Assembly: GCF_018860585.1 (NCBI RefSeq)
Contig: NZ_JAHKPR010000010.1
Span: forward strand, 89,033-138,354
Direction: 5' to 3'
Source: Colwellia sp. E2M01
GTDB lineage: Bacteria; Pseudomonadota; Gammaproteobacteria; Enterobacterales; Alteromonadaceae
Length of the DNA stretch: 49,322 nt
Shown here: positions 29,658-39,064 of the stretch, one piece after another
Numbering within the stretch: position 1 is the stretch's first letter
How the letters are laid out: every line of letters starts with the position of its first letter
Made by a program: the position numbers and the translations under genes
Notes under the pieces: model-generated
Told to the model about the DNA's origin: nothing
Seen by the model: the letters and a program-made list of their open reading frames with translations, nothing else
The model's database searches: none

Positions 29658-30176
29658 TTAAGCAAGTAATTCATCAACAATACGCTTTAGTAAAAAGGTT
29701 TCGCGTTCTATTGATAAACCTTTTTTAGCGCTGTTAGCAATAGTTTCTTCATTATGTTTAATCGCCTCATAAATGTTCATCCACACGGGGTGCATGCCAT
29801 TATTAATTTCATGTGTTTCAAGCTCAGGCTCTTTTAATTCATCATCAATGGTGCAGATGTAGCAATATGATTGCATGTGAACTATATCAAAATCAGGTTT
29901 ATACCAAGGTCTAAACTCTTCATAGCGGCCAAATGCTTTTATGTTATCAACGTTTTGTGCACCAGTTTCTTCTTTTAGCTCACGAATCAACCCCTCTATT
30001 TTACTTTCACCTTCATCAATACCACCGCCTGGTAAGCTGTAGTCGTGATAACGCTTAGTATAAAGCAGTAAAATATCTTTATCTTTAAGAATAATGGCGC
30101 GGGTTGCTTCTCGGGTAAATGTGCTGGCAGATAAGTCGGTAATGTCGGGATGAATGGTTGATTTAAGTAAATGCAT
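29658..30176 (-). CDS. Nudix hydrolase
   Basis: A 172-residue Nudix protein. The catalytic Nudix box spans about residues 51-72 (GGIDEGES...RELKEETG), fitting G-x5-E-x7-R-E-U-x-E-E-x-G with every consensus residue. It starts with a short N-terminal segment and strand TREATRAIILKDKDILLLYT. Such enzymes hydrolyse nucleoside diphosphates linked to another moiety; the substrate cannot be predicted. The gene is monocistronic on the minus strand, divergent from a lipoprotein gene whose promoter has a strong palindrome. Confidence 0.9.
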   Translation of the reverse strand: MHLLKSTIHPDITDLSASTFTREATRAIILKDKDILLLYTKRYHDYSLPGGGIDEGESKIEGLIRELKEETGAQNVDNIKAFGRYEEFRPWYKPDFDIVHMQSYCYICTIDDELKEPELETHEINNGMHPVWMNIYEAIKHNEETIANSAKKGLSIERETFLLKRIVDELLA

Positions 30177-30341
30177 AAATGAAATGACAGCTTGCTAAGA
30201 TTAAGAAGTTATTTACATAATAAATGGGGGTAAATTAGTGATTATCAAGCGAGTATTTTACCGCAAGTTACTCGTTCTTTCAGAGAAATACGATAATTTA
30301 TAAGGCAAGGTTACAGCTTTTAGGTAAGTGGCTTAGAACAA

Positions 30342-30366
30342 AAGTTAACTAATGATTAGTTAACTT
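30342..30366. promoter_or_regulatory. Perfect 25-bp operator-like palindrome
   Basis: Arms of 12 bp (AAGTTAACTAAT and complement) flank a central G with no mismatch. A TATAAT minus-10 for rightward transcription follows at 30370-30375, so the palindrome covers the minus-35 position. It looks like the operator of a dimeric repressor; the regulator is not identifiable. Confidence 0.75.
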
Positions 30367-30369
30367 AGG

Positions 30370-30375
30370 TATAAT
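30370..30375 (+). promoter_or_regulatory. Probable minus-10 for the frameshifted lipoprotein gene
   Basis: TATAAT lies directly after the palindrome and about 118 bp before the TTG start. No consensus minus-35 is present. Confidence 0.5.
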
Positions 30376-30492
30376 GCAAAAAATTTATTAAATTAGCTGT
30401 TACCTTGATACGTAAGCGCATACGAGTATTTAATAAACATTATTTAATTTCGATAACATTTACCTATAGATTAACGCCGAGAGGGTTGTCCT

Positions 30493-31856
30493 TTGAATAA
30501 ATCTTTATCTCCACTTTTATTATCTTCTTTATTTTTAGCATCCATACTACAAGGTTGTGGTGGCAGCGATTCAGAGCCAGAAAAAACGCCCGTAATTCCT
30601 GTAGAGCGTACCTTTCATTAACCGCAGAATTGACTAACGATTGTGGCGTGGCAACAGCTTTTACCGATGTTGAATTATTATTGCAAGATGATACTTGGCA
30701 AACATTAAGTACTCATACACCAGATGAAAATGGTGTGATTAGCTTAGTGACTAGTGATCAATTTATTAATTACACTTTAGTCGCTAAAGATCAAAAAGGC
30801 AGTGACGCTGAAGGATTAAATGTTGTTAGTTTTTATCAGGCAAGCAGCGATACACCATCGCACTATCAAGCACAGTTTGATAGCTTGGTTGATAACACAA
30901 CGTGTGAGTGTGTAACGCAAAATATTGAATTATCACATCGTCCTTTTGCTTCTCAAACATCAGTTACTAGCTCTTTAGCGTATAACAGCTGGCAAATGGC
31001 TGATGAGGAAATAACTTTATTTGAAGGGGTAAATGTTTGTCGTGCTATTGATGGCAGCTGGCCACTACATTCGTTCTCAGTATCAGGATTTGATAGTAAC
31101 GATAAGGCTATTGCCGTAGCTGGCTTTATAGATGATTTTACCTCGAATGAAGATAACACCTGGCAAGTATCGGCTTTTGACGTTGCAGACAGTGTTGATT
31201 TACCATCTCATCAAGAGTTTAGTACCAATCAAATAATTGGAAATACAACACATTTTAGTGAGCTTGTTGCTGAAGATGTTGCAAGCTTATTAGTGTTTGA
31301 TACCCATAGTTATATCAGCGAAGCCGTTTATCAATCACAAGCTAGCGTTACCTTTACTGAAAGTAATTCTATTTTTGGTAGTACAGTGATTAAAACTCAT
31401 CACCAAGTTATATCGGAAATCGCACAAGAGTCTTTTGCTGTGAAAGCGAGTGAGAAAAAACCAACGATTGATGAACAGGCTTTTTCAGAAATTAAAGCTA
31501 ATGGTAATTACAATTATACCGAAGTTTCAGGTTATCCGATGGCTATTATTACTTTTGAATTTACCGCTTATGATCCTGGTACACAATTATTAATGCCCGC
31601 ACAATGGACGTTTTATGGTCCTAAAAGTGGTACGTTAGCAATCAGTGGTGGATTAACAGGGTATGAAGATATTATTGATATTGAAACAGATAAAAAATCG
31701 ACTGATGTGTATTTAATTAAAAGTTCAGTGACTAATAATTATCAAGATTATATAAGTTATTATCAGGCAGGAAATTCTGTAAGTCAGACTTTAGATACAA
31801 GTGATGAGTTTATTCGCAATATTCATAGGGTGGAAATTGGGATTAAACTAAATTAA
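30493..31856 (+). CDS. Hypothetical lipoprotein with an apparent frameshift after the signal peptide
   Basis: From TTG 30493 a lipoprotein signal is read: LNKSLSPLLLSSLFLASILQ, then GCGGSDSEPEKTPVIPVE, with lipobox L-Q-G-C (Cys22). That frame stops at 30619-30621. The body continues in another frame (also open from ATG 30555) for over 400 residues to 31856: AELTNDCGVATAFTDVELLL onwards, beta-rich, with no recognised family. One missing base between about 30580 and 30615 would join the two; a plausible join is PVE-AYLSLTAEL. A start at ATG 30555 would give MWWQRFRARKNARN, which reads like out-of-frame signal sequence. AGAGGG precedes the TTG. The cause may be a mutation, a sequencing error or slippage at the A6 run at 30581-30586. 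A terminator follows. Confidence 0.68.
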
Positions 31857-31918
31857 TAAGTTTGTATACGTATTAGTTAATTAACCTACGGTTTAAACAA
31901 CTTGGCTGAACGAATATT

Positions 31919-31947
31919 AAAAAGCCTGCATATTTGCAGGCTTTTTT
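31919..31947. terminator. Bidirectional terminator between convergent lipoprotein genes
   Basis: AAAAAGCCTGCA pairs with TGCAGGCTTTTT around a 4-base loop, flanked by A- and T-runs. It can serve the frameshifted lipoprotein gene and the end of the btu operon. Confidence 0.88.
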
Positions 31948-31991
31948 GCTCAAGATAATTACCAAGTAAATAATTTAATTAATAATTTATA

Positions 31992-33482
31992 TTACTCTTC
32001 AATAAAGCGAATAGTACCTGGGTTTAAGGTAGTAGCTAAACGGCTAATACGCTTGCTATTGGTATTAGTATCAATAATATCAACACCTGGTACCATTGGA
32101 TCAGCAACACTCACCCATAAAAAGTTAGCAGCGTCCAAACCAATAAAGCTAATAGCTTCTGTACCTGTATCAGCTACACCCGTTGCTACAATATCACCCG
32201 TTGTTGGGTTAAATTCATAAATTGAACTTACTTCGTGGTATGACGGGCTATAAATTGCTTCGCTTGCGTAGAAGTAACCTTTTTCAGAGGATACAACCAC
32301 ACTTGATTGAATATAACTGGCAGTATTTTCATCAATATCTGCGGCGTCAAGCACTTGGCGAACACTGTAATCACCCGTGTTAATCTCTTCAATACGGCTA
32401 AATGATAAGTCTGTAGAGCCAAAGCTATTTCGAGTAGTAACAAATACTTTGTCTTCATTGCTCACTAAACTATGTTCAAGTGGGTTAACACCTGTTAATG
32501 GAATACCCTTTACGCTGTCTTCATCATTAGCATTGGTTTCTATCTCTGTGTCTGTAGCAGTATCGAATACAGCAACATAAGCAACACCTGGTGTCCAAGT
32601 ATCATCTATTCTTTGCATTGCGATATATAATTTACCATCGTTAATTACCGCTGAAGAAGGGCTAGGTGTACCACTAGTGTTAGTTTCTGGTACGTAACTT
32701 GTTAAGTCTATTTCTCCTGTTTTAAAATCTTCGCTAGTTGTGGCTTGTGGATTAACAATCCAAACTTTACTAGAGCCATAGCGAATTAAATAGGCTTTAG
32801 TTTCATTTAATGATACTAAGGCATAAGTATTACGGCTAGTAGAGTCTTCTGCATCTTGTGTTGAATAAGACCAAATAAGGGTATCACGGTCAGCTTCATC
32901 AACTGCGCTGTATTTTTCAATGGTATCAATAAAGTAACGACCAATATGAAATACGTCACCTTTATAAGTGCTTAAGGTGTAATCAGAAGCATCTTTAACA
33001 TAATAACCCGATGCTACTTGCTGATCTTTTGCATCAAGATAAGCAACTTCTGAGTTAGTATAATCAGGTGCTACAGTTTGCACTAAGGCAACTGACGGCG
33101 TATCTTTTACATCACCAACCGTTACTGCAACATCAATAGAGCTACTTAAAGCTCCTTCACCGTCATCCGTTGCAATGATGGTGAGGTTAAACGGACCTAT
33201 TTCACCATCGTCATAATCAGGCGCTTCGTTAAAACTTAATACTCCTGACTGATCGATAGAGAATAAGTTATTAGTATCATTTAAAGATAAGGTGATAGTG
33301 TCATTATCGGCATCAGTTGCGGTGTATTGACCAACTAATACGGTATTTTCAGCAACAACAGGTAATAAATCACCTGTTAATTGTGGTGCTGTATTTTTGT
33401 CGTCTGAATTACAGGCTGTTAATAATATTGAACTAATAGCCAAGGTTAGTGGCAATAAGTTATTGCTAGTCTTAAGTAACAT
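31992..33482 (-). CDS. Lipoprotein with cadherin-like domain and propeller-like body, last gene of the btu operon
   Basis: A 496-residue predicted lipoprotein. The signal ends in lipobox L-T-A-C with Cys24, and Asn rather than Asp follows, which favours outer-membrane sorting. Residues about 32-122 form a cadherin-like domain (YTATDADNDTITLSL, IDQSGVLSF, IATDDGEG). From about 130 to the end, repeated strands such as NTYALVSLNETKAYLIRYG, LYIAMQRIDD, VFVTTRN and GYFYASEAIYSP resemble a beta-propeller. Its ATG follows the receptor stop directly (TAAATG), so it is translationally coupled to the btuB-like gene. Being in a riboswitch-controlled B12 uptake operon suggests a role in capturing cobalamin at the cell surface, like the propeller lipoprotein BtuG of Bacteroides; that is inference. 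Confidence 0.72.
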   Translation of the reverse strand: MLLKTSNNLLPLTLAISSILLTACNSDDKNTAPQLTGDLLPVVAENTVLVGQYTATDADNDTITLSLNDTNNLFSIDQSGVLSFNEAPDYDDGEIGPFNLTIIATDDGEGALSSSIDVAVTVGDVKDTPSVALVQTVAPDYTNSEVAYLDAKDQQVASGYYVKDASDYTLSTYKGDVFHIGRYFIDTIEKYSAVDEADRDTLIWSYSTQDAEDSTSRNTYALVSLNETKAYLIRYGSSKVWIVNPQATTSEDFKTGEIDLTSYVPETNTSGTPSPSSAVINDGKLYIAMQRIDDTWTPGVAYVAVFDTATDTEIETNANDEDSVKGIPLTGVNPLEHSLVSNEDKVFVTTRNSFGSTDLSFSRIEEINTGDYSVRQVLDAADIDENTASYIQSSVVVSSEKGYFYASEAIYSPSYHEVSSIYEFNPTTGDIVATGVADTGTEAISFIGLDAANFLWVSVADPMVPGVDIIDTNTNSKRISRLATTLNPGTIRFIEE

Positions 33483-35603
33483 TTATATATCCTCAATTGA
33501 AAATTTTAATTGGATGCTTCGCCCTTGAGCAGGTCGATTAGCAAGATCTTGATATTGGTTATCAAATAGGTTTAAACAGCTTAAATGAACCGTGTATTTT
33601 TTCACTTTCCAACGCACTGATAAGTCTGTCACTGAGCGGTTGGCAGGATTTCCGGTTTTATTTTGCGTGTTATTTGTCTCAAATTGATTACTGCGATTAA
33701 AGTACAAGTCTTTATCGATATTGCTATTTATATTGATGTTCCACGCTTTGTTTAATTGATAACTCAATGATGCGCCATATTGTTGATGATAAATACCCGG
33801 CAGTTTTTTATCGTTAAAAGCAACGTATTGAGATTGGGTATCGCTATCAATTAATTGAGCGAGTAAAGAAAACGTTAATTTAGACGTTATGTTGCCACCG
33901 GCTTGTAACTCTAAACCTATTAATTCAGCATTACTGACATTGGTATAACTTCCTGTGCCACTTGAATTAAATATGGCAACAATAGCGTTCTCTAATGACT
34001 GATAATAAACAGACGAAGAAAAATTTAAAGGCATTGAAACAAAAGGTGTTATTGACTCTTTGTTTACTGAGTTTTGGTATTTTAGCGATAATGAATAAGT
34101 TTCCGCTTCTTCAGGTTGTAAATTATCATTGCCTTTAAAAGTGCCACTGTCGCCAAAAAGTTCATACAGGGTAGGAGTTCTTACACCGTTACTCCAATTG
34201 AAAGCGCTGTTAAGTTTTTTATCGCCCCAACTTAAACCAAACTCTTGTGTGTTGTAGGTTAGGTTTGAATATTCAGTATTTGCTGCGGGATTATTTATTG
34301 CTAAATGACTATTTTTTTCACTTAATTTATTCGCTAAAACGTAAGTATAAAACGGCACAGAGTCACCTTGCCAAGCCAAGCGTGCACCAACATTTAGTTG
34401 ATCTTGTTTAGCTTCTGTATCGCATGTACTAATACCATTACAATCACTGCTTACACCATTTTTAGTTGAGAATGATTCAAACTCTTGGTTGGTTGCATTA
34501 ATTGATGGACTAAAAGTAAAATTCCTGAAAGTAAAGTTAGGCTTTACCCCTAAGTGTTGGTTATTTGTTTTGTAGTCGCTGATATCTTCTCTGAATTGAT
34601 TTGGGCTATTAATATAGCGTTCATTTTTATTATCGTTATAAAAGTCTAACTCAAGGGTATCGATATATTTTATGCTGCTGATCCAGTTGTATTGCATGCC
34701 AAACCTAAGGTTGTCTACTGCAACATTCGAGCTGTTTTTAGGAGTGTTATTCTGATAATTTGGCTGTGCTTTATCTTGTTTATTGTAATTTATATTTAAA
34801 CGAAGTTGGTGTTGGTCTATTTGTGCGCTGTCATTAATAAATAAAGATATTTTTTCAAATTCATTATTTATTAATGGCTCTGTTATGGATTGGTTAGGAT
34901 CATTAAAGCTTTGTGGCACAAGATAATCATAATCGTTTTCACTGGCTAAATAAGTACCACCAATAGCCAAACTATGGTGCTTAAACGCTGTGTTCTTCAT
35001 TAAACTTAATTCTTGATAACCAAATGAGCCGAGAGCTGCGCTTATTTTGTAATTGCTTTTGCTAGGGTTATAAGTGTTTATTCTGATCACGCCACCAATA
35101 GGGGTTGATCCTGTGCCAATGGCTTGGTTTTTACTTATCTCAATACTTTCTATTTGCTCGGTGGGGATTTGATTAAGATCAAAACTACCAAATTGGCTAT
35201 CGTTGACTAATTGCCCATCAATATAAAATTGCACTTGTTTAGCGCTTGAGCCGCGAATAGAAATTGATACAGGGTTACCTAAGCCACTTATTTGTCGAAT
35301 TTGAATACCGTTAACTTGGCCTAAAATATCAGATAAATTTTGTGCTGAATCGACAAAATCTTCACGGCGCAGTATTTCATAATTACTACTGGCAAAATCA
35401 TGACTATTAACTACTTCAATAACCTCAATAGATTGCTTGCTTACTGCTTGCTCTGCAGCTGTTGGAAGTGCATTAGCAGGTTTATGTAATTGTCTATTCT
35501 CATTATTCTGAGCAGCAACTTGACCTTGCATTAGCAAAGTAGCGCAGCCTAATAGTATTAATGGTGATGAAGACAACCTTGTATGATTAGTTCGATTCAA
35601 CAT
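33483..35603 (-). CDS. btuB: TonB-dependent cobalamin receptor, BtuB-like
   Basis: A 706-residue outer-membrane receptor. A signal peptide of about 31 residues is followed by a Ton-box-like IEVIEVV near 59-65, a plug domain (LSDILGQVNGIQIRQISGLG, SISIRGSSAKQVQFYIDGQ, IGTGSTPIGGVIRI) and a long beta-barrel ending LKFSIEDI. Family level is clear; the B12 ligand is assigned from the operon (riboswitch, btuDC, btuR, btuF). It starts 3 bp after the btuF stop and ends immediately before a coupled lipoprotein gene. It is longer than E. coli BtuB (614), with low-complexity N-rich loops. Confidence 0.85.
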   Translation of the reverse strand: MLNRTNHTRLSSSPLILLGCATLLMQGQVAAQNNENRQLHKPANALPTAAEQAVSKQSIEVIEVVNSHDFASSNYEILRREDFVDSAQNLSDILGQVNGIQIRQISGLGNPVSISIRGSSAKQVQFYIDGQLVNDSQFGSFDLNQIPTEQIESIEISKNQAIGTGSTPIGGVIRINTYNPSKSNYKISAALGSFGYQELSLMKNTAFKHHSLAIGGTYLASENDYDYLVPQSFNDPNQSITEPLINNEFEKISLFINDSAQIDQHQLRLNINYNKQDKAQPNYQNNTPKNSSNVAVDNLRFGMQYNWISSIKYIDTLELDFYNDNKNERYINSPNQFREDISDYKTNNQHLGVKPNFTFRNFTFSPSINATNQEFESFSTKNGVSSDCNGISTCDTEAKQDQLNVGARLAWQGDSVPFYTYVLANKLSEKNSHLAINNPAANTEYSNLTYNTQEFGLSWGDKKLNSAFNWSNGVRTPTLYELFGDSGTFKGNDNLQPEEAETYSLSLKYQNSVNKESITPFVSMPLNFSSSVYYQSLENAIVAIFNSSGTGSYTNVSNAELIGLELQAGGNITSKLTFSLLAQLIDSDTQSQYVAFNDKKLPGIYHQQYGASLSYQLNKAWNININSNIDKDLYFNRSNQFETNNTQNKTGNPANRSVTDLSVRWKVKKYTVHLSCLNLFDNQYQDLANRPAQGRSIQLKFSIEDI

Positions 35604-35606
35604 AAT

Positions 35607-36500
35607 TTATTTAGCAGCACCTAATGTTAATTTTTGTGTTGTTACTGTTGATGTTGAAAATAGTTTTTTACGAATATTATCTACGGCAAAACATAAACTG
35701 TCTAAGGCATTTAAACTACGTAATGTCATACGGTGTATCGCATCAGTATCGGGCTTAATAATATTATTATTTTTAACCGCAGGTATCATTGGCCAATTTT
35801 GCCAATTAAAGCTTTCTCGCTCTTTTTGGCTTTTTGAATTAGGTTGAATAATAACTTGCACCGACGCCGGTAATACTTGTTCAATGCTAATTTGCGGATA
35901 AGGGGTTAAGGCTTTTTCAAATGGATTATTAACGCCACAAATATTAAGAAACTGTTGCGGCCAACTATGTTGAGCAACGGTAGTTAACGGTCTAGACCAT
36001 AATTCATAAAACCCCGTGATTTCCGTTTTGTTGTTATAGGTTTGCGTTATTGCTTTTAACTCTTTTTCAAATTCTTTAGCCACTTGCTGGCTTTTTTCAC
36101 TATTACCGGTCAACTTTCCAAACAGACGAGTTTCATCAGCAATATCTTTAAACGTGTTGGGTTGAGAGTAAACAACAGTAAATCCTAGTTGCTTTAAACG
36201 CGCTAGATCGTCACTGGGGTTACCACTTTTCCAAGCGATAATGAGATCAGGCTGAAGCTCAATAACACGCTCAAGTTGTAAACGTACATAATTGCCAATG
36301 ACAGGTATCTTTTTAGCTTCTTCAGGGTGATTAGCAAACGATGTTGTGCCGATTATTTGCTCACCCGCACCAATATCATAAAGCATTTCAACAATATGCG
36401 GCGATAAGGCGATAATTGTTGGCTTTTTTATTTCTGCAGAGGTTTGGCTATATGCAAACTGAGAAGTAATTACAGAGATGATAAATAGTAATGATTTCAT
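35607..36500 (-). CDS. btuF: Periplasmic cobalamin-binding protein BtuF
   Basis: The class III substrate-binding protein that passes B12 from BtuB to BtuCD. The signal peptide MKSLLFIISVITSQFAYS is followed by IIALSPHIVEMLYDIGAGEQIIGTTSF and ELQPDLIIAWKSGNP, typical of BtuF/FhuD/TroA folds. Tryptophan-rich LWSRPLTTVA is also characteristic. Start ATG 36500 (297 residues) is chosen for the signal peptide although no good Shine-Dalgarno precedes it; the frame is open back to TTG 36539, overlapping the btuR stop, so coupling to btuR translation may help. Confidence 0.92.
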   Translation of the reverse strand: MKSLLFIISVITSQFAYSQTSAEIKKPTIIALSPHIVEMLYDIGAGEQIIGTTSFANHPEEAKKIPVIGNYVRLQLERVIELQPDLIIAWKSGNPSDDLARLKQLGFTVVYSQPNTFKDIADETRLFGKLTGNSEKSQQVAKEFEKELKAITQTYNNKTEITGFYELWSRPLTTVAQHSWPQQFLNICGVNNPFEKALTPYPQISIEQVLPASVQVIIQPNSKSQKERESFNWQNWPMIPAVKNNNIIKPDTDAIHRMTLRSLNALDSLCFAVDNIRKKLFSTSTVTTQKLTLGAAK

Positions 36501-36532
36501 GATAATAATGTTAATTGTTATGAGCTTAGCTC

Positions 36533-37153
36533 TTACCAATCAATCCCTTTTTGCGCTTTAATTCCGTTATCAAATGCATGTTTAATTGATTGCACTTCAC
36601 TTACTGTATCGGCAAGATCAATAATGGCGCGATGACACGCTCGACCTGTAATAATTACGTGCTGATTTTTAGGGCGATTATTTAACGCCGCAATCACTTC
36701 CTCTAACTCTAAATATTTATACGACAGCATGTAGGTCATCTCATCTAATAACACGACATCAATATTATTATCATTCAGTAAACCTTTACATTTTTCCCAA
36801 ACCTGTTTGGCTGCGGCAATGTCTTTTTCTTTATCTTGGGTATTCCAAGTAAAGCCTGTACCCATTACTTCAAATTGTACGCCAGCGTTTTCAAGTAATT
36901 GACGCTCACCACAAGCCCAAGTACCTTTTATAAATTGTGCTACCGCGGCATTTAAACCATGACCTACGGCACGGGCAACGGTACCAAAACCTGAAGTGCT
37001 TTTGCCTTTACCATTACCTGTTATAACTATTAGTAAGCCACGCTCATCAGTTGCGCTGTCAATACGTGAGTCAACTTTCTCTTTCAATTTTTGCATACGC
37101 GCTTTATGTTTGTCGTTTGCGTTGTTCTCATTACTTGTGGTGTTATCAGTCAT
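36533..37153 (-). CDS. btuR: Cob(I)yrinic acid a,c-diamide adenosyltransferase (CobO/BtuR)
   Basis: It adenosylates cob(I)alamin or corrinoids with ATP to make the coenzyme form. The 206-residue protein has the family P-loop GNGKGKST at residues 46-53, GTVARAVGHGLNAAVAQFIKG, DVVLLDEMTYML near 140 and the ITGRACHRAIIDLADTVSE block near 168. All CobA/BtuR signatures are intact. It lies between btuC and btuF, so imported B12 would be adenosylated by the same regulated unit. Confidence 0.95.
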   Translation of the reverse strand: MTDNTTSNENNANDKHKARMQKLKEKVDSRIDSATDERGLLIVITGNGKGKSTSGFGTVARAVGHGLNAAVAQFIKGTWACGERQLLENAGVQFEVMGTGFTWNTQDKEKDIAAAKQVWEKCKGLLNDNNIDVVLLDEMTYMLSYKYLELEEVIAALNNRPKNQHVIITGRACHRAIIDLADTVSEVQSIKHAFDNGIKAQKGIDW

Positions 37154-37189
37154 AAGATTATCTCCAAAGTTGCGTTATAAAAAGTTGTG

Positions 37190-38209
37190 TTATAAATTAC
37201 TCTGGCGAGAGCGATACATAATAAATAAGAAAAATAAACTGCCTAGTGCAGAGGTTATTATACCAATAGGTATTTCCGCTTCAGGTAGTGAAGAGCGGGC
37301 TACTACATCGACCCAAATAAGAAATATTGCACCAATAAGTGCACTGCCAATGATTAATTTTAATGTGGTTACGCCAATAAGCTGTCTAACAATGTGTGGG
37401 ATCATCAAACCTACAAAACCTATGCCGCCACAATAGGCAACAATCGTGGCGGTAAGTGCGGCACAAATGGCTAACATTAATAAGCGCAGTTTATCGACAT
37501 CAACCCCTAAACTTGCAGCACTTTCATCGCCAAGTAGTAAAGCGTCAATTTGTCTGTGCAGTGCTATGACAGTCGCTATGGCGATGATTAGCACACCGCT
37601 AATAACATAAAAGTTACTTATTTCAACGCGTGCTAAACTGCCCATTAGCCAGAAAATAACGCGGTTAGTCGCAAAGGGTTCGCCAAAATATAAAATAAAT
37701 TGAGTGATAGAGCCGAGCATAAACGACACCGCAACACCGGCTAATAAAAGTTGCTCCATGTGTTGTAATACTTTGGCAATAAAAACAACAATAACAACAG
37801 AAAATAAAGCACCAAGAAATGCCGCTAAGGGGAGGGCTATGGTTAAGTTATCAACAAGAGATATGTTAGCAATAGTGGCGCCTAAGCCTGCGCCTGAAAC
37901 AATACCAAACAAGTAAGGATCAGCTAGCGGGTTGCGTGTGGTGTTTTGCAAAATAGCGCCGGCAATAGCTAAACCCATACCAGCAACTAAAGCGACAAGA
38001 ACGCGTGGAATACGTACTTGCCAAATGACTACGTTAGCCACTTGGTTTTGACAACTACTAAATAAGCACGACATTAAATCGTTTACACCAATATTAGCAG
38101 GCCCAAACGTAATAGAGGCGATGGCTGAAACAATAACTAATGCCGCTAAAGTAAATAAAATAGCAGGTGTTTTGCTTGAGGGTGCTTTATTGACAGACTC
38201 TTTATTCAT
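37190..38209 (-). CDS. btuC: Cobalamin ABC transporter permease BtuC
   Basis: A 339-residue FecCD-family permease with about ten transmembrane helices. Signatures include the WQVRIPRVLVALVAGMGLAI region, GAILQNTTRNPLADPYLFGIVSGAG near 85-109 and GFVGLMIPHIVRQLIG near 260, the cytoplasmic loop contacting BtuD. Its ATG overlaps the btuD stop region by 8 bp (ATGAATAA), so translation is coupled. Confidence 0.94.
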   Translation of the reverse strand: MNKESVNKAPSSKTPAILFTLAALVIVSAIASITFGPANIGVNDLMSCLFSSCQNQVANVVIWQVRIPRVLVALVAGMGLAIAGAILQNTTRNPLADPYLFGIVSGAGLGATIANISLVDNLTIALPLAAFLGALFSVVIVVFIAKVLQHMEQLLLAGVAVSFMLGSITQFILYFGEPFATNRVIFWLMGSLARVEISNFYVISGVLIIAIATVIALHRQIDALLLGDESAASLGVDVDKLRLLMLAICAALTATIVAYCGGIGFVGLMIPHIVRQLIGVTTLKLIIGSALIGAIFLIWVDVVARSSLPEAEIPIGIITSALGSLFFLFIMYRSRQSNL

Positions 38210-39023
38210 CGGTTTGTATTTCTGCTTGCTGTAGCTGTTCTTTTAGATAAAAAGATACTCGGCTAGCTCCAGTTATTTCATCAATACCTTGCTGGCAAGG
38301 TAAGCCAAACACCGCGCTTAATTGGCTTGAAGTTAATACTTCTTCTGGTGTGCCGTCACAAATCAACTCACCTTTATTTAACAACAATAAACGTTGGCAA
38401 TATAAACTGGCGAGATTGAGATCATGCACTGTCATGATGACAGTGATATTAAGCTGGTTAACGAGTTGCAATACTTGATGTTGATAATAAACATCAAGGT
38501 GGTTTGTTGGCTCATCTAGGATTAAAATTTGGCTTGATTGTACTAAGGCTCGAGCAATTAATACGCGTTGTTGTTCACCGCCTGAAAGTTTATTAAAGGC
38601 GCTGTGTAACTCGTGAGACAAGCCGACTTTGCTCAGCGCTAAAGTAATTTGCGCTTTGTCGTGGTCGTTATTAATTGAGAACAGTGATTTATGTGGTAAT
38701 AACCCCATTTTCATCACATCTTCTACAGATAATGCGAAAATAGCGTCATTTTTTTGCATAACTAACGCAAAGTGCTGGGCAACTTCTTTAGCGCTATAAA
38801 GTGTGAGATCTCGACCTTTTAATTGAATACTACCACTTGTACTTACATGAGTAAGTAGCTTTCCTTGATTGGTTAAACACCGTAATAAACTGGTTTTTCC
38901 TGCGCCATTAGGGCCAATAATACCGATCACTTCACCCTTGCGAACATTAAAGTTAATATTCTGCAAAATAGATTTATGCTGGATTTTCCAGCTAAGGGCT
39001 GAGACGGTTAGCAGTGTAGACAT
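38202..39023 (-). CDS. btuD: Cobalamin ABC transporter ATPase BtuD
   Basis: A 273-residue ATP-binding subunit. Walker A is GPNGAGKTS with Lys43, the signature is LSGGEQQRVLIARAL, Walker B ILILDEPTNHLD and the switch His is in TVHDLNLA. It is the first gene after the cobalamin riboswitch. ATG 39023 is preferred; the frame opens at GTG 39047 inside a small hairpin (CGTG/CACG) that could hide the ribosome binding region. No strong Shine-Dalgarno is visible, which fits riboswitch control of translation (inference). Confidence 0.94.
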   Translation of the reverse strand: MSTLLTVSALSWKIQHKSILQNINFNVRKGEVIGIIGPNGAGKTSLLRCLTNQGKLLTHVSTSGSIQLKGRDLTLYSAKEVAQHFALVMQKNDAIFALSVEDVMKMGLLPHKSLFSINNDHDKAQITLALSKVGLSHELHSAFNKLSGGEQQRVLIARALVQSSQILILDEPTNHLDVYYQHQVLQLVNQLNITVIMTVHDLNLASLYCQRLLLLNKGELICDGTPEEVLTSSQLSAVFGLPCQQGIDEITGASRVSFYLKEQLQQAEIQTDE

Positions 39024-39064
39024 ATTTAAACTCGTGTTTTCCCGCACGGTAATAGATTGGTTTT

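Noticed and set aside
30581-30587. Programmed -1 frameshift heptamer (A AAA AAC)
   Set aside because: The A6-C run exists, but in the signal-peptide frame it reads GAA AAA ACG, so the two slipping codons are not aligned as a classical heptamer, and no strong downstream stimulatory hairpin is visible. Simple mutation or transcription slippage fits better.
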